Of a stretch of 64,000 nt of DNA, positions 1-11,733 are shown piece after piece (the stretch's first letter is position 1; each line of letters starts with the position of its first letter). The position numbers were made by a program, and so were the translations under genes. This DNA is from Gordionus sp. m RMFG-2023. Its lineage: Eukaryota; Nematomorpha; Gordioida; Chordodea; Parachordodidae. The stretch spans positions 1-64,000 of the forward strand of contig NC_088778.1 of assembly GCF_954871325.1 (NCBI RefSeq). Reading direction: 5' to 3'. Under the pieces are notes generated by a model. That model was not told the DNA's origin and did not search any database. It saw nothing but the letters and a program-made list of their open reading frames with translations.

Positions 1-68
1 GTATAAAAATGGCCCTTTTGAACAATTTAATTGTTTTATTTATTAGGATTTGATGATTAATATTAAAT

Positions 69-260
69 TAGTGTTGTTACTCGGCTCGTTTTGAACCGAT
101 TTTAAAAAACGGCTAACTCATTATTTCATCTGGAAAAATATTACACAAGCCTGAAGATTTTGCTCATAGAAAAGGTTTAGACGTATATTATCGAAATCTC
201 GAGGCTTAGATAATATTTTTCTGGCTAAAATATTGAGTAACGAGCTGTTTAACAATACTA
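69..260. mobile_element. hAT-type MITE, copy 1
   Basis: Non-coding element of about 190 bp. It begins tagtgttgttactcgg and ends with an imperfect inverted copy (aacaatacta). Its interior, including the stretch around 'agcctgaagattttgctcat', matches the better preserved copy at 22651-22872. It has no reading frame, so it must have moved with a transposase supplied elsewhere. The flanking 8 bp do not match well, so the target duplication has decayed or the ends are slightly misplaced. Confidence 0.72.
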
Positions 261-327
261 ATTTGAAATAGAGTATACTATAAAATATATGAATCATTTA
301 ATTTTTGCAAATTGAATATGATCTTAT

Positions 328-729
328 TGTTGTAATTATTGAAAAAAAGAAGAAATAAATTTAATATAATACATAAGATGTCAGTTATTTTCTGGCAGGG
401 TATTAAGTTTTCCTTGGGGGAAGAAGAGGAGATGATGATCACGGGGTGTATTTCATTGTTAGGAAAAACCCCTAGTGGGAGATGGGAAAATATTGAATAA
501 GATGTCAGCTGTGAACCTTTGGGAGATTAAGAAATGGATAATAATTATATTAAATTTTGGTATATTTTTTTGTGTTAATGTATAGAGATTGTTGTTGATG
601 TTTTTAATAAATAAATTTGAGTCTTATTATTATGAAATTATGGTTTGTTTTGTGTTATGGGATATGGTTTGTTTTGTGTTATGGGATATGGTTTGTAATA
701 TTTATGGTTTGATATAGAGGTTTTTGAAA
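328..729 (+). repeat. Left LTR, 402 bp
   Basis: Begins tgttgtaatt and ends tttttgaaa. Near its 3' end it holds a tandem repeat of about 25 bp (around 639-700, units containing tttgtgttatggg) and an aataaa-type motif (taataaataaat) that could serve as its polyadenylation signal. Confidence 0.88.
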
Positions 730-730
730 T

Positions 731-768
731 TGGTGCCGTGACCAGGATTCGAACCTGGGTTAATGCGG
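731..768 (+). other. Primer binding site complementary to tRNA-His, about 38 nt
   Basis: Starts TGGTGCCGTGACC and continues through the complement of a T-arm and the 3' half of an anticodon stem. Its reverse complement reads like the 3' half of a eukaryotic tRNA-His(GTG): T-loop TTCGAAT, acceptor strand TCACGGC, then A and CCA. Usual LTR primer sites are complementary over 10-18 nt, so this match is unusually long. It stops before the anticodon, so it is not a tRNA gene. Confidence 0.85.
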
Positions 769-2659
769 TATTTTAAAGGTAAAAACAAAATTTTTGTATA
801 AATATTATATGAAAAATTTTAACCATGCAATGTACTAAAAACTATATAGATACGTGAGTTTAAAAATTTCTATACTTTTATATTTAACTTTAAAAAAATG
901 TAAGATTGAAAGTAGGTAATGAGTATTAGGCAGAAATATGGAAATAAGATCAGGAATTTAAGACAGTAATATTTGGTATATTATCTTATGTCTAGATGTA
1001 TATGGTACATCTAATTTTGATCATTATTTGGTATGCCTTAAAACTCAATGAATGGTGTTATAGGTATTCCGTCATAGGAAGCTGAAAGACCTCATGAACA
1101 GCAGGACAGAAAGGATTGTTAAATATTTAAATATGTGAAATTTATGAAAATATATATGGATATAGACTTTTGTAATAAAGTGTGTATTATTTAATTATGC
1201 ATTTTGGGTTTGTAAAGGGATGAATATGTATGGGATAATTTATTATTAATTAATGTTAATATATTGCATAGGTAACATATGATATATTTAACTATGAATT
1301 ATTATTTATAATGTTACTATATTGTATAGGTAACATATGATATATTTAATTATGAATGAGAATTTGAAGGAATTGAAGTATGATGAAGTCAGAATAATAT
1401 CTATAATGTTAGATGTGGATAGTTATTTTGATTTAGTGTCTGCATTTAGTGTATATATAAATTGGATAGGAATTTATATGATACATTAGATGGTGTATAA
1501 TATTTTTTTTTTAAATTATGAAATCTTTATATTTAATATATATATTTTTTTTTAAATTATAAATTTTTATAAGAAGTTTTATTTGCAATTATTATATTAT
1601 TTGTGTGGTATGCAATGATGTGAAGGGAAAATATTTTTACAGATAAGGTCAGCCCGTGTTGAGGGGTATGCCTTGAGGTGAAAATATTGTTTAGTTTGCA
1701 TACTGGGGAAAGTTTTTTTTTTTGTAAATTTATGCTGCATAATACATTTTTTTTTATCTTTTTAATAATTTTATAACACATCACATTTTACTATTTAATT
1801 ATGAACATATTTTTAAAGAAAAGACTCAAATTATTTTATATTGTGAAGGTATATTAAAAATTCTTTACATATATACCATATAGCCCATTATATTATCAAT
1901 TTTTGTTACTTTGCATTCTACATTTTTGTGAATTTGTGCTAATTGTGATGACAGAGTTAGGTAGAAATGGTATATTTTTCTTAAGATACTGAGTAATTCC
2001 TAGATGGAAAATATTGTATTTTCTACATATTATATATTTGTTCCTTCATATATAATATTAAATGTATTTATATACGTATGTATTGTAATTTTATTTATAA
2101 TCTTTGTTCGGCCAAGTTTCGCAATTATTTTTAATACCTAAAGATGGATTTTTATATTCATTTTAGGAAATATTTATAAAGATGTAGCTTTGTTTTTTTC
2201 ACATGATAGAAGAAAAATTACATGTGTTGAAATTGCATTTCACACATAGACCATGTTTTCACATTACATTATTATATGTAAAATCATTATTTCCTAATTA
2301 CCATGAATCATACCCTAATAATGTATATTATAGCTAGTAGTTCCCAAATGTCTTAAAATGAATAAATTATTATGTTTTGCGGATATTACATTGTCCATAT
2401 TAATGTTCCGTAGATTATAAATGCAGATACCTTAATATACATGTCATTATTGATAATGTCTGTTTTCGCGATTTTATATTGAAATATAATGGAGTTATTA
2501 TATTATAAATCATCATACGGGAAGATGATTCGATAATCTCCTGAACGTCTTCAAGGCTTTCCGATACAATTTAAAGAGGTGATTCGATACATTTCAAAGG
2601 GGCGATTCGATACAACACCACCACAGAGAGAGGGACGCTGGGCTTGTGAAGGGTGGGCG

Positions 2660-3061
2660 TGTTGTAATTATTGAAAAAAAGAAGAAATAAATTTAATATA
2701 ATACATAAGATGTCAGTTATTTTCTGACAGGGTATTAAGTTTTCCTTGGGGGAAGAAGAGGAGATGATGATCACGGGGTGTATTTCATTGTTAGGAAAAA
2801 CCCCTAGTGGGAGATGGGAAAATATTGAATAAGATGTCAGCTGTGAACCTTTGGGAGATGAAGAAATGGATAATAATTATATTAAATTTTGGTATATTTT
2901 TTTGTGTTAATGTATAGAGATTGTTGTTGATGTTTTTAATAAATAAATTTGAGTCTTATTATTATGAAATTATGGTTTGTTTTGTGTTATGGGATATGGT
3001 TTGTTTTGTGTTATGGGATATGGTTTGTAATATTTATGGTTTGATATAGAGGTTTTTGAAA
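2660..3061 (+). repeat. Right LTR, 402 bp
   Basis: Same length as the left LTR with about two substitutions and no indels. It is followed directly by the 5-bp target duplication cttat (3062-3066). Confidence 0.88.
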
Positions 3062-3077
3062 CTTATAAATATAACAG

Positions 3078-4813
3078 ATACCCAATCCTGAAATGGCTGA
3101 AATAAGTTTAGGCTTAGAAACGATTTATGACACTTGGCTAGCAAATTCTAAGACTCTCAGTGGAAACCCTAATATAGGAGAATTAAGTAGCGAGAGCGAT
3201 TTTTTCGCTTTCATGAATTATGCCGGCGTGACTTCCATGGATATATACGATATGTGTACAATAAGGTAATGTGCAACAGAGTAAAAATTGAAATAAATAT
3301 CAAAACCAAAGATATATAGGTATATAGAAAAATTATTTTATATTTGTTTAATATATAATTTTTAAAAATCCATAATCAAGATTTGATACCCCCCCCTCTT
3401 GCAAGACATTATATAATATTGAACCCAAATAATTTAAAATATGAAGCGTTACCTACCTGGTTGCCTATTTAAAATATACTTAAATAAATCTTATATTTTG
3501 CAAACATATATTATAAATTTATCAAACTTTATACTACAATATATATAAAGGAAGAGATGATATGGAATTACCCTTTGTACCACACTAGATATGACACTTA
3601 TTATAATGTTCACAAACACATAGATCCAGAATTTATTTATCACAAAGCGGTAAGTCAGTTCATAGCTATATTAGTTCATTACTTATCTGATTCTCAAATC
3701 GTACCCCTATCACATGCTTCTTATGGAGAATCCCTAAAGAAATTTTTTAGATATATAATTAAGGACTTCGGCTAAAACCTTGCATTCAATAGGATATGCA
3801 TGAGTAAATAATTTTACAAACGTTCATATGATTTAAATAATTTCTAAGGATCCTTAAATCATTTTTATAATTTCTTTCTTTTATATATTTAAACTTTATT
3901 TGTTTGTCATCGCATTATCATTTTTTAAAAATTAAAAATCTTCCCCCAACTGATATTAACATTTAGAAATCTATAAGATTCCCCTTATTTGCATTGCCGA
4001 TTTTCTCTTTTAATTGCTAATTCAAAAATTGTCGAAAATGTTAAATATTTAAAATTCGAAAATCTTTTATATCCTGGTTTTAAATAAATAATGAAATTAA
4101 GTGTATTTTGGCATATAGTAATTCTAAAGTTTTTTATTTTGGTAGAAATTTTTATAGATTTTTTAAAATGAATATCTATTGTTATTTTTTTTAAATAAAT
4201 ATTATTTAGATGATCTTATAACTGCCATAACATATTTCGATCGTAAGATGACAATTTTCCAAAATAATTCACTATTATCCTCCTTCACCAACACCACTTC
4301 GTCAAATACACAAAATTATTCTGTCATACAGACTCGTTCATTGAACGATAAATTAATGCTAATTGAAAGAGGGTTTTCAAACACATATGGATTGCCTCAC
4401 AAACCTTTATATAAACACTTGATATTAGCGCCTTCTAATACAGATCTATATAGTTGGTCTGATTTCCAGCCTTAAATGACTTACTTTACGCACTGCAACA
4501 ATTATCTAATAATTCCGATATTGACTCAAAAATTTTAGCATTTTGGGTAGGGGATATCATTACCGATTGGAACAGTTGCAATAATGGGAACGACTATTCA
4601 AATGATTTATTGAGTTATGCGTCTCCTGATATGCGTAATTTTACTGATCCATCCATAGATTTTAAATCATCAACTTCAAATGATAACATTTCACATACAG
4701 TGAATGGTAAATCTGAATGTAAATTATCAAGTTTCTTAGTTGAGGCAATTAAAAAGCATATCGTCGTTTTAGCTTTTACGATCGTATCAACTGCGAATTT
4801 CGTAGATGATTAA
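3078..4813 (+). pseudogene. Glutamate carboxypeptidase II-like (peptidase M28 family) C-terminal remnant
   Basis: Exons of a transferrin-receptor/PSMA-type peptidase (N-acetylated alpha-linked acidic dipeptidase family, zinc exopeptidases releasing C-terminal glutamate). Exon 3078-3265 follows acceptor aacag and ends at donor gtaatg; it carries ETIYDTW and a DFFAFMNYAGV stretch that matches DFEVFFQRLGI of PSMA. Exon about 3551-3775 carries YPLYHTRYDTYYNV, DPEFIYH and ...SDSQIVPL. Exon about 4210-4813 carries the helical dimerisation domain with LNDKLMLIERGFSNTYGLP, KPLYKHLILAPS and, near the end, VVLAFTIVSTANF. The zinc-binding catalytic domain is absent; it would lie left of the window if present. 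Defects: a one-base shift near 4470 splits the last exon (a C appears lost between DF and ALNDLL), the second exon meets a stop with no clear donor, and the splice phase between exons 1 and 2 does not fit. Most likely a pseudogene; unmodelled splicing is the alternative. Confidence 0.75.
3266..3550 (+). other. Probable intron of the peptidase remnant
   Basis: Runs from donor gtaatg to acceptor ataaag and separates two exons with clear M28/PSMA similarity. It is AT-rich and includes a c-run. The reading phase across it does not match exactly, so the acceptor is uncertain. Confidence 0.5.
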
Positions 4814-5572
4814 GCATATATGTATATATCATTTTTAGGAAAGATATTATATTATTAAAAATGGTGTATTATTATAATGTCATTTTATTTTATATTAAAG
4901 TTAAATATAATAAAACCAATAAATGATGTAGGGCATTAAACATTATTTTATTAAAATATTATATATCTTCTTATTTTTATCCTTATACACAAAATAAAAT
5001 TGTTTTTTGAATAGCCTCTTAGCTTAATCAGTAAATGTATATGTCACCTATTGTATAGATCTAAGTTCTAATCCTGATAGGATTAGTACTTTCTGGTTGA
5101 AACGAGAAATTACCTTTAAAATAAAATCCATTTAAAATCTATAGCATATTTTCCATTTAAAAAATTTAAAAAAATTTATCTAAGATAAGAGCATGAAATT
5201 TGTTTCCCAATTATAATGTGAATTAATAATATCCATCAAAAAAATATACACGCCAATTTACTTCTGATGTCCATTATGCATTATTTTGGCCCACCGACCC
5301 ACTCATGAAAGGCAAAATTTTTATAAGGCCAGAAAAATTCGTGGATTATTTTGGACAATAAAATTATATCTTAAGTATCTATTTATAAGTAAACGTCTTA
5401 TTGTTTAACCTGTGGCTTTATTTACAAAATCAAGCCAATAAATCGGCTATAATTTAAAAAAATATGAAGTGTTTTGATGATAACGTTATGATATATTTTG
5501 AAAAACATATGTAGAATGCGATGATAAAAAATAAATAGCTAATTCGATAAAAAGGTATGTGATATTTTTAAA
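4814..5572. other. AT-rich intergenic DNA with a tRNA-like trace
   Basis: No reading frame or repeat recognised apart from the tRNA-like trace at 5012-5084. It probably holds the 3' flank of the peptidase remnant. Confidence 0.4.
5012..5084 (+). other. Degenerate tRNA-like sequence (tRNA pseudogene or SINE head)
   Basis: Contains a box-A-like TAGCTTAATCAGT and, about 40 nt later, a box-B-like GTTCTAATCC, the spacing of an RNA polymerase III internal promoter. The stems of a cloverleaf pair poorly, so it is not a working tRNA gene. No SINE tail or second copy was found in the window. Confidence 0.28.
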
Positions 5573-6604
5573 ATTTTATTTATAATAATTATCACTATTT
5601 GGCAATATCTAATAAATCATCGCTGCGAAGAACCAGCTGTTAATTTGATAGCGTTAAATAAACCCATACTAGTTATTTAATTATATGTAAATTAAATTTA
5701 ATATTATATAAAATGTAATTATAATAACTTGTCTTTTAAAATGGAACATTAAAAAATTGATGAAATAAAAAAAGCAGACGATAATATAATTTATAAAAAC
5801 TAGTGCTAAAAATGTTACTTCAAAAAAGGAGCGCAGGAACACGCGTTTTTGACTATTTAAAAAGTAACCCTACTCTAGGCACGTTTTTCGCAATATTTTT
5901 TACTTCCAAACAAGCAACGATTTATATTATACAGCTGTTTTTTTATACAAATGAATCTTATAACAAGCCATTTTATTTTGGAGACATTACAAAAAAAAAG
6001 AGAAAAACTATTATAAAAATAATAACGAATTCGAAAAAATAAAATAATGTATTGTTAAAATAATTATCACTATTCGCATTATCTTTTAAATCCTCCCCCG
6101 CGAAAAATCAGCTGAGATTTTGAAAGCGTTAAATACAACGCTCGAACCTAACGCGTTTACTATATATTCAGCCGTATTTATTTTCATAATTTTACATAAT
6201 CGTCCAAATTTATAATTCAAAATCTTTATTTAAAAAATGAAAAATGCCAATATATTTTTATTTATTCTATTTTAATTACTCGTCTTTCCTCTAGTAAACG
6301 ATTATTAAACTGCTGGCTGGGGCTGGCAAATTTATTTTGAAAAATAATATGGAAGTTAGACAAAATTTGGGAATTTTAATTAAAATATGTTAGAAATTTT
6401 GATGACAAAAACTTGTTATCTAAGAATAATAAGGGGGGGGGGTGAGGAGATGGCAATAAAAATCCCTTCCTATTTATTTAATTATATGTAAATTAAATTT
6501 AATATTATATAAAATGTAAAAATTATAACTTGTCTTTGAAAATGGAATATTTAGAAGTTAATGAAATAAAAAAGCAGACGTTATTAGTTAATAAAAACTA
6601 ATGC
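5573..6604 (+). repeat. Two diverged direct-repeat modules
   Basis: Module X (taattatcactatt...agcgttaaata) occurs at about 5583-5665 and 6060-6140. Module Y (tatttaattatatgtaaatt...aaaagcagacg) occurs at about 5674-5808 and 6472-6604. The order is X-Y-X'-Y', with X-X' and Y-Y' spaced differently, so the second pair was separated by later insertion. A GTAAC-rich stretch (6610-6662) follows, of a kind seen at ends of some hAT elements. Confidence 0.6.
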
Positions 6605-6809
6605 TGTTATTACTCGTAACGTTGGCGCGTTACTGGTTATTCAAAAAAGTAACGGGTTACTTAACTTAAAAAAAAATTAACTATTATACACAATGAAAAT
6701 TATTTCCCTATATATGTACTATAAATAAAATTATGCAAAAAATATTATAGATCATTTTATAACATTTTTTTTATATACATAATTTATAAATAAAATAATA
6801 CAAAAATAA

Positions 6810-8690
6810 TTTATATGTTATGATTGTTATGTGGGTAGTTTTTTTTTGTTAAATTGATGAATATATTTTTTTGATTATCATGCGCAATGATTCTTTTAAT
6901 ATATTATTATTATTATTTGTACAAGAAATAAAAAAAGAATAATTATAAAAATTGTTTATGCTATAAAATTAATTATAATAGTAATAAATTTATATTTATT
7001 TGTAATAATTGCAAAGTGTAAAAAACGAATAAAATTATTGTTTTTTTCTTCCAAATTTATTTTTCTTGTTACTCTTCTTGTGAATATTCTATTTTTAAAT
7101 TGTTTTCATGTCAATATTTTTGCCAATTAGTAAAATAAAGAATAAAGAAAAATTAAAATAGAAGTAAGATATAAATATATAGAACAAACTATCAAAGGAA
7201 ATTAAGAGAATATGAAGCGAAAAAAAACTACCGATTTCCCTTAGAAAATAAAAAAATGGTGGCCAAGATAGTTTTCAAATTGAGTAATTAGTTATTCGAG
7301 GAATTAATTTACCTTGTATAGGATGTTTAAGTTGAGTAATAGTTAACCGAGGTATTAGTTGATCTATGTGCCGGACGTTAATTTGAGTAATAAGTTTATC
7401 GGGTGTTTACCTGTGTGTCTGACGTTTAAGTTGGAAAATTAGTTAATTTAGGTATCAGACGTTTAGTTGAGTAATTAGTCGAGATATTTATTTACCTATG
7501 TTTAAGCTGAGTAAATAGTTAATCATGGTAGTTTACCTATGTGTCGGACGCTTAATTTGAAAAATTAGTTAATCTAGGTATTGGTTTAACTTTGTGTCGA
7601 TAATTAATGTGGAAAATTAGTTAATCAAAGTATTGGTTTACCTGTTTGTCGGTTCATTAAGTTGAGTAATTAGTTAATCGAGGTATTACTTTGTATTTAG
7701 AATAATTATAAAAAGAGGAAAAAACGAATAAAATTATTGTTTTTTTCTTCCAAATTTATTTTTCTTGTTACTCTTCTTGTGAATATTCTATTTTTAAATT
7801 GTTTTCATGTCAATATTTTTGCCAATTAGTAAAATAAAGAATAAAGAAAAATTAAAATAGAAGTAAGATATAAATATATAGAACAAACTATCAAAGGAAA
7901 TTAAGAGAATATGAAGCGAAAAAAAACTACCGATTTCCCTTAGAAAATAAAAAAATGGTGGCCAAGATAGTTTTCAAATTGAGTAATTAGTTATTCGAGG
8001 AATTAATTTACCTTGTATAGGATGTTTAAGTTGAGTAATAGTTAACCGAGGTATTAGTTGATCTATGTGCCGGACGTTAATTTGAGTAATAAGTTTATCG
8101 GGTGTTTACCTGTGTGTCTGACGTTTAAGTTGGAAAATTAGTTAATTTAGGTATCAGACGTTTAGTTGAGTAATTAGTCGAGATATTTATTTACCTATGT
8201 TTAAGCTGAGTAAATAGTTAATCATGGTAGTTTACCTATGTGTCGGACGCTTAATTTGAAAAATTAGTTAATCTAGGTATTGGTTTAACTTTGTGTCGAT
8301 AATTAATGTGGAAAATTAGTTAATCAAAGTATTGGTTTACCTGTTTGTCGGTTCATTAAGTTGAGTAATTAGTTAATCGAGGTATTACTTTATCTGTATT
8401 TAGAATAATTATAAAAAGAGGAAAAAACGAAATAAAATATTATTATTTTTTTCTTCCAAATTTATTTTACTTGTTACTCTTCTTGTGAACATGATATTTT
8501 AAAATTGTTTTTTTTGTCTATATTTTTGCCAATTAGTAAAATAATGAATAAAAGAAAATTAAAATAAAGGTAAGATATAAATATTTTTTTTTCGTAGAAC
8601 AAACCACCAAAGGGAAACGATTCCCCTACAAAATAAAATAATGATTGCTTTAATATAAAGTTTATTATTTTTCGCTTCATATGCTTACTT
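6810..8690. repeat. Minisatellite block 1 (about 50-bp units, duplicated at about 0.7 kb)
   Basis: Non-coding block. A conserved leader (cttccaaatttatttttcttg...) is followed by about nine degenerate units of 47-53 bp with core gtttaagttgagtaattag, ttaatcgaggtatt and acctgtgtgtcggacg. Leader plus unit array is repeated almost perfectly (7021-7690 against 7720-8390, offset about 699 bp). A third, diverged leader copy closes the block (8430-8690). A second block lies at 21900-23640. Confidence 0.85.
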
Positions 8691-8756
8691 TATTTGTTTG
8701 TTTGTATTTTATTTTAATTTATTTTGTAATGAGATTTTCTTTCATTATATTTACAT

Positions 8757-9620
8757 CAATATGCTATAATGAATTAAGAACAAAAAATCACTTGTGGTTA
8801 TTTGGTATAATATATAATATAAAATGAACCCTTTAAAAATATTAAACACTATTTTTTTTGTAATGGTATTATTCCAATATACTATAATGAAATATGAACA
8901 AAAATCACATGTGATTAATTGGTCTAATATATAATATAAAATGAACCCCTTTAAAAAGATTAAGCACTATTATTTTTTTTGTAATTATATTATTCCAATA
9001 TACTATAATGAAATAAGAACAAAAAATCACTGGTGGTTAATTGGTATAATATAATATAAAATGAATCCCTTTAAAAAGATTAAGCATTATTATTTTTTTG
9101 TTACCTTATATTAATACAATATGTTAAATGAATTAAGAACAAAAAATTACTGGTGGTAAATTGGTATAATATATAATGTAAAATGAACCCCTTTAAAAAG
9201 ATTAAGCACTATTATTTTTTTTTGTAATGATATGATTCCAATATACTATAATGATATAAGAACAAAAAATCACTGGTGGTTTATTGGTATAATATAATAT
9301 AAAATGAACCTACCACTAAAAAGAGAACCTTATATTATTTCAATATGTTAAATGAATTAAGAACAAAAAATTACTGGTGGTATATTGGTATAATATATAA
9401 TGTAAAATGAACCCCTTTAAAAAGATTAAGCACTATTATTTTTTTTGTAATGATATGATTCCAATATACTATAATGATATAAGAACAAAAAATTACTGGT
9501 GGTTAATTGGTATAATATATAATATAAAATGAACCTACCACTAAAAAGAGAACCTTATATTATTTCAATATGTTATAATGAATTAAGAACAAAAAATCAT
9601 TGTGATTGAATAAATATCAC
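8757..9620. repeat. Satellite of about 100-122 bp, about eight units
   Basis: Tandem units marked by caatatactataatga, then aagaacaaaaaatcac, tggtataatatataata and aaaatgaacc..., at about 8757, 8876, 8996, 9117, 9239, 9345, 9463 and 9567. Units differ by substitutions, T-run length and one shorter spacing. No coding capacity. Confidence 0.85.
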
Positions 9621-11733
9621 GTATAAATTAATCATCAAATTGGAAAGTATTTTTCCTCTTCTGTTTATTAGGTTCTCTTGAAGGAGAGATTGACAACTTT
9701 GGATGAGGGTCCTACCTATAAGTTATGAAATAAATCTAAATATTATATAAATCAACATATATAATAATGGAAAGTTTATAAGCTTAGGAAGTAGGGGGGG
9801 GGGGTCTATATGGAAGTCAATATTCAAACCAGAGGATGCATTTGCAATTTCTTTGACTTAACCTACCCCGTATCGTCATTATAAAAGTATGGGGAAGGGA
9901 GGACAGGGCTCGAGTCACTCCCCCTCAAATTTTCGAAAAAAAAAGTAATTTCTATAAAAAGTGACCCAATTTATATCTTAAACCTAGGTGAGGTTTTAGA
10001 ATACTCCCGCTAAAAAAAAATTTTTTTAAATGTGATTACTTAAAAATTTTTAATTTCGGTTCGAATTTTCAATAGCTTAATAATTTTATGTGTCTAAAAT
10101 TATTTTGTTTCACTTAGGACTAATGCCGGATTCAGATATTTTTACCGACCCGATCCAAAATTCAAATAACCGATCCGATAAATGAAACCGATATTTATTT
10201 GTTCATTTAGTATTTTAAATTCTATAAATAACGGATTAAATTAAATGTTAGAATATCCACATTCTGAATTTCACAATTTAGGTGTGAACTTTTGAACTAA
10301 ATCTTATTTGTATCAATATTTATATAGGTGTTTCATATATTTTTTTAAAAAAAATACAGTAAAGTATAGTTAAAAAAATTACAATCATTTAATTAGGAAA
10401 AATATAAAAAAAACAAACAATTTATATTTAAAATAAAGGGATTAAGTTAAAAAAAATTTTTTTAATCATTAAGATTGGCTACTTGGAAAGGAGGCTTCCA
10501 ATGAAGCTGATGTATTTCAAGCCTTTGTCTGCGATAAAACTTTCCCGGGGTTTCATTTGTAAATCTAGGGATGTAGGTAAAGTAACTCACTTGGGCTAAT
10601 GTAGAGGAGATTATAGATATTAAAATATCGGGTCGGGGTTTTGGAAAATATTGGGCCAATTCTAGATTTAAAATTGTTGCAACCCTAATTCTTGTCAAAC
10701 TTAGTTTTCTTTTTATATCCATTTTCGATATTGGTAATAAGCTGATTTTCAAAATATTAAATTCGCCATATATAAAGAGCTATTAAAGAGCTAATGGTTT
10801 ACAGTTAAATTATTATTTAAGGTGAATTTTTAAAATTAATTTGAGAGTTTATTTTAGAATATTTTTCTCGTTATTTAAAAGTTAGGCATATCTCAAAAAG
10901 AAGCTCGATTTGGGAATTAATTTTTTTACTGTTACATATTGGTAACGATTTATTTTTTATTGTGTTAATATTTCATTTTTGATAATGAAGGTCTAAGGCT
11001 ATCGTGTGATATATTAAATTAAACTTTTATTTTATGTAATTTGGAAATATTTACATGATTGATTTACTTTGGATATAAAAAGAGATCTTATATTAAAATG
11101 TTCAATCAGTTATTTTTACATCATTAAATTTGTTATATAATAAAAGATTTAATATACATTCTATAATATTATTATCATACTACCGACGACAAGACAAATT
11201 AATAGCGCCATTCTCAGGGCAAGAGTCTCGCTTGTCAATATTTACATTTTTATTAGTTAATGAATATGAAAATACTATTATCATATCTCCAATTTATTTG
11301 ATATAGAATTCAACATGTGGCTTAATATCTTAAAAGCTTTACAAATTAATTTGAATCGGAGATATCATACATATTTAATGTTCCTATAAACCTCACCTTG
11401 TCACCTGTCATTTTTTTCCGCCTGGGCTAATGGAAGATTAAAAAGAGCAAACTGGCCTCTTTGTAATTTTCTTGAACTATCGTTATAAAAAAATATAAAA
11501 GGCACTATCTTATTTTTTTAACCGCGAAACACATAAATTCATTATTTGCCACATTACATAATCTATAATTTTAGAGCTAACATTATTATTAAATAATCCT
11601 TACTATTCGAGAGTTTCATATTTTTGGAAATAATGTAAAAAAATTAGTTTATTTTTTTAAAAAAAAATAACACAAAAACAAAATATATTTATTCCTTTCC
11701 ATTTCCTACAAAAAAAATAAGAGAAATACTTAC
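9621..11733. other. Unassigned AT-rich DNA
   Basis: No convincing gene. Short GC-richer motifs (ccgacccgat at about 10145 and its complement near 10625) could be the subterminal repeats of a decayed DNA transposon. A G-run sits at about 9796. The 10462-10752 minus-strand reading frame has no recognisable domain. Confidence 0.4.

Larger units (their letters stand above)
328..3061 (+). mobile_element. Short non-coding LTR retrotransposon (TRIM/LARD-like), looks whole
   Basis: LTR element with 402-bp direct repeats at 328-729 and 2660-3061 that differ at only about two positions, so the insertion is young. A 5-bp target duplication, cttat, abuts both ends (323-327 and 3062-3066). A tRNA-His-complementary primer site follows the left LTR after one base (731-768). 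A G-rich stretch, gaagggtgggcg, just before the right LTR is a plausible polypurine tract. The roughly 1.93-kb interior has no gag, protease, RT or integrase reading frame, so the element would have to be mobilised in trans. It lies just upstream of a peptidase exon and appears to be intronic. The family (Copia or Gypsy kin) cannot be told without coding sequence. Confidence 0.9.

Noticed and set aside
731-768. Minus-strand tRNA-His gene
   Set aside because: Only the 3' half of a tRNA is represented; the anticodon loop, D-arm and 5' acceptor strand are absent, and the position directly after an LTR fits a primer site.
10462-10752. 96-codon minus-strand gene
   Set aside because: No recognisable motif, no splice or start context, and it overlaps ccgacccgat-type motifs that look like decayed transposon subterminal repeats.
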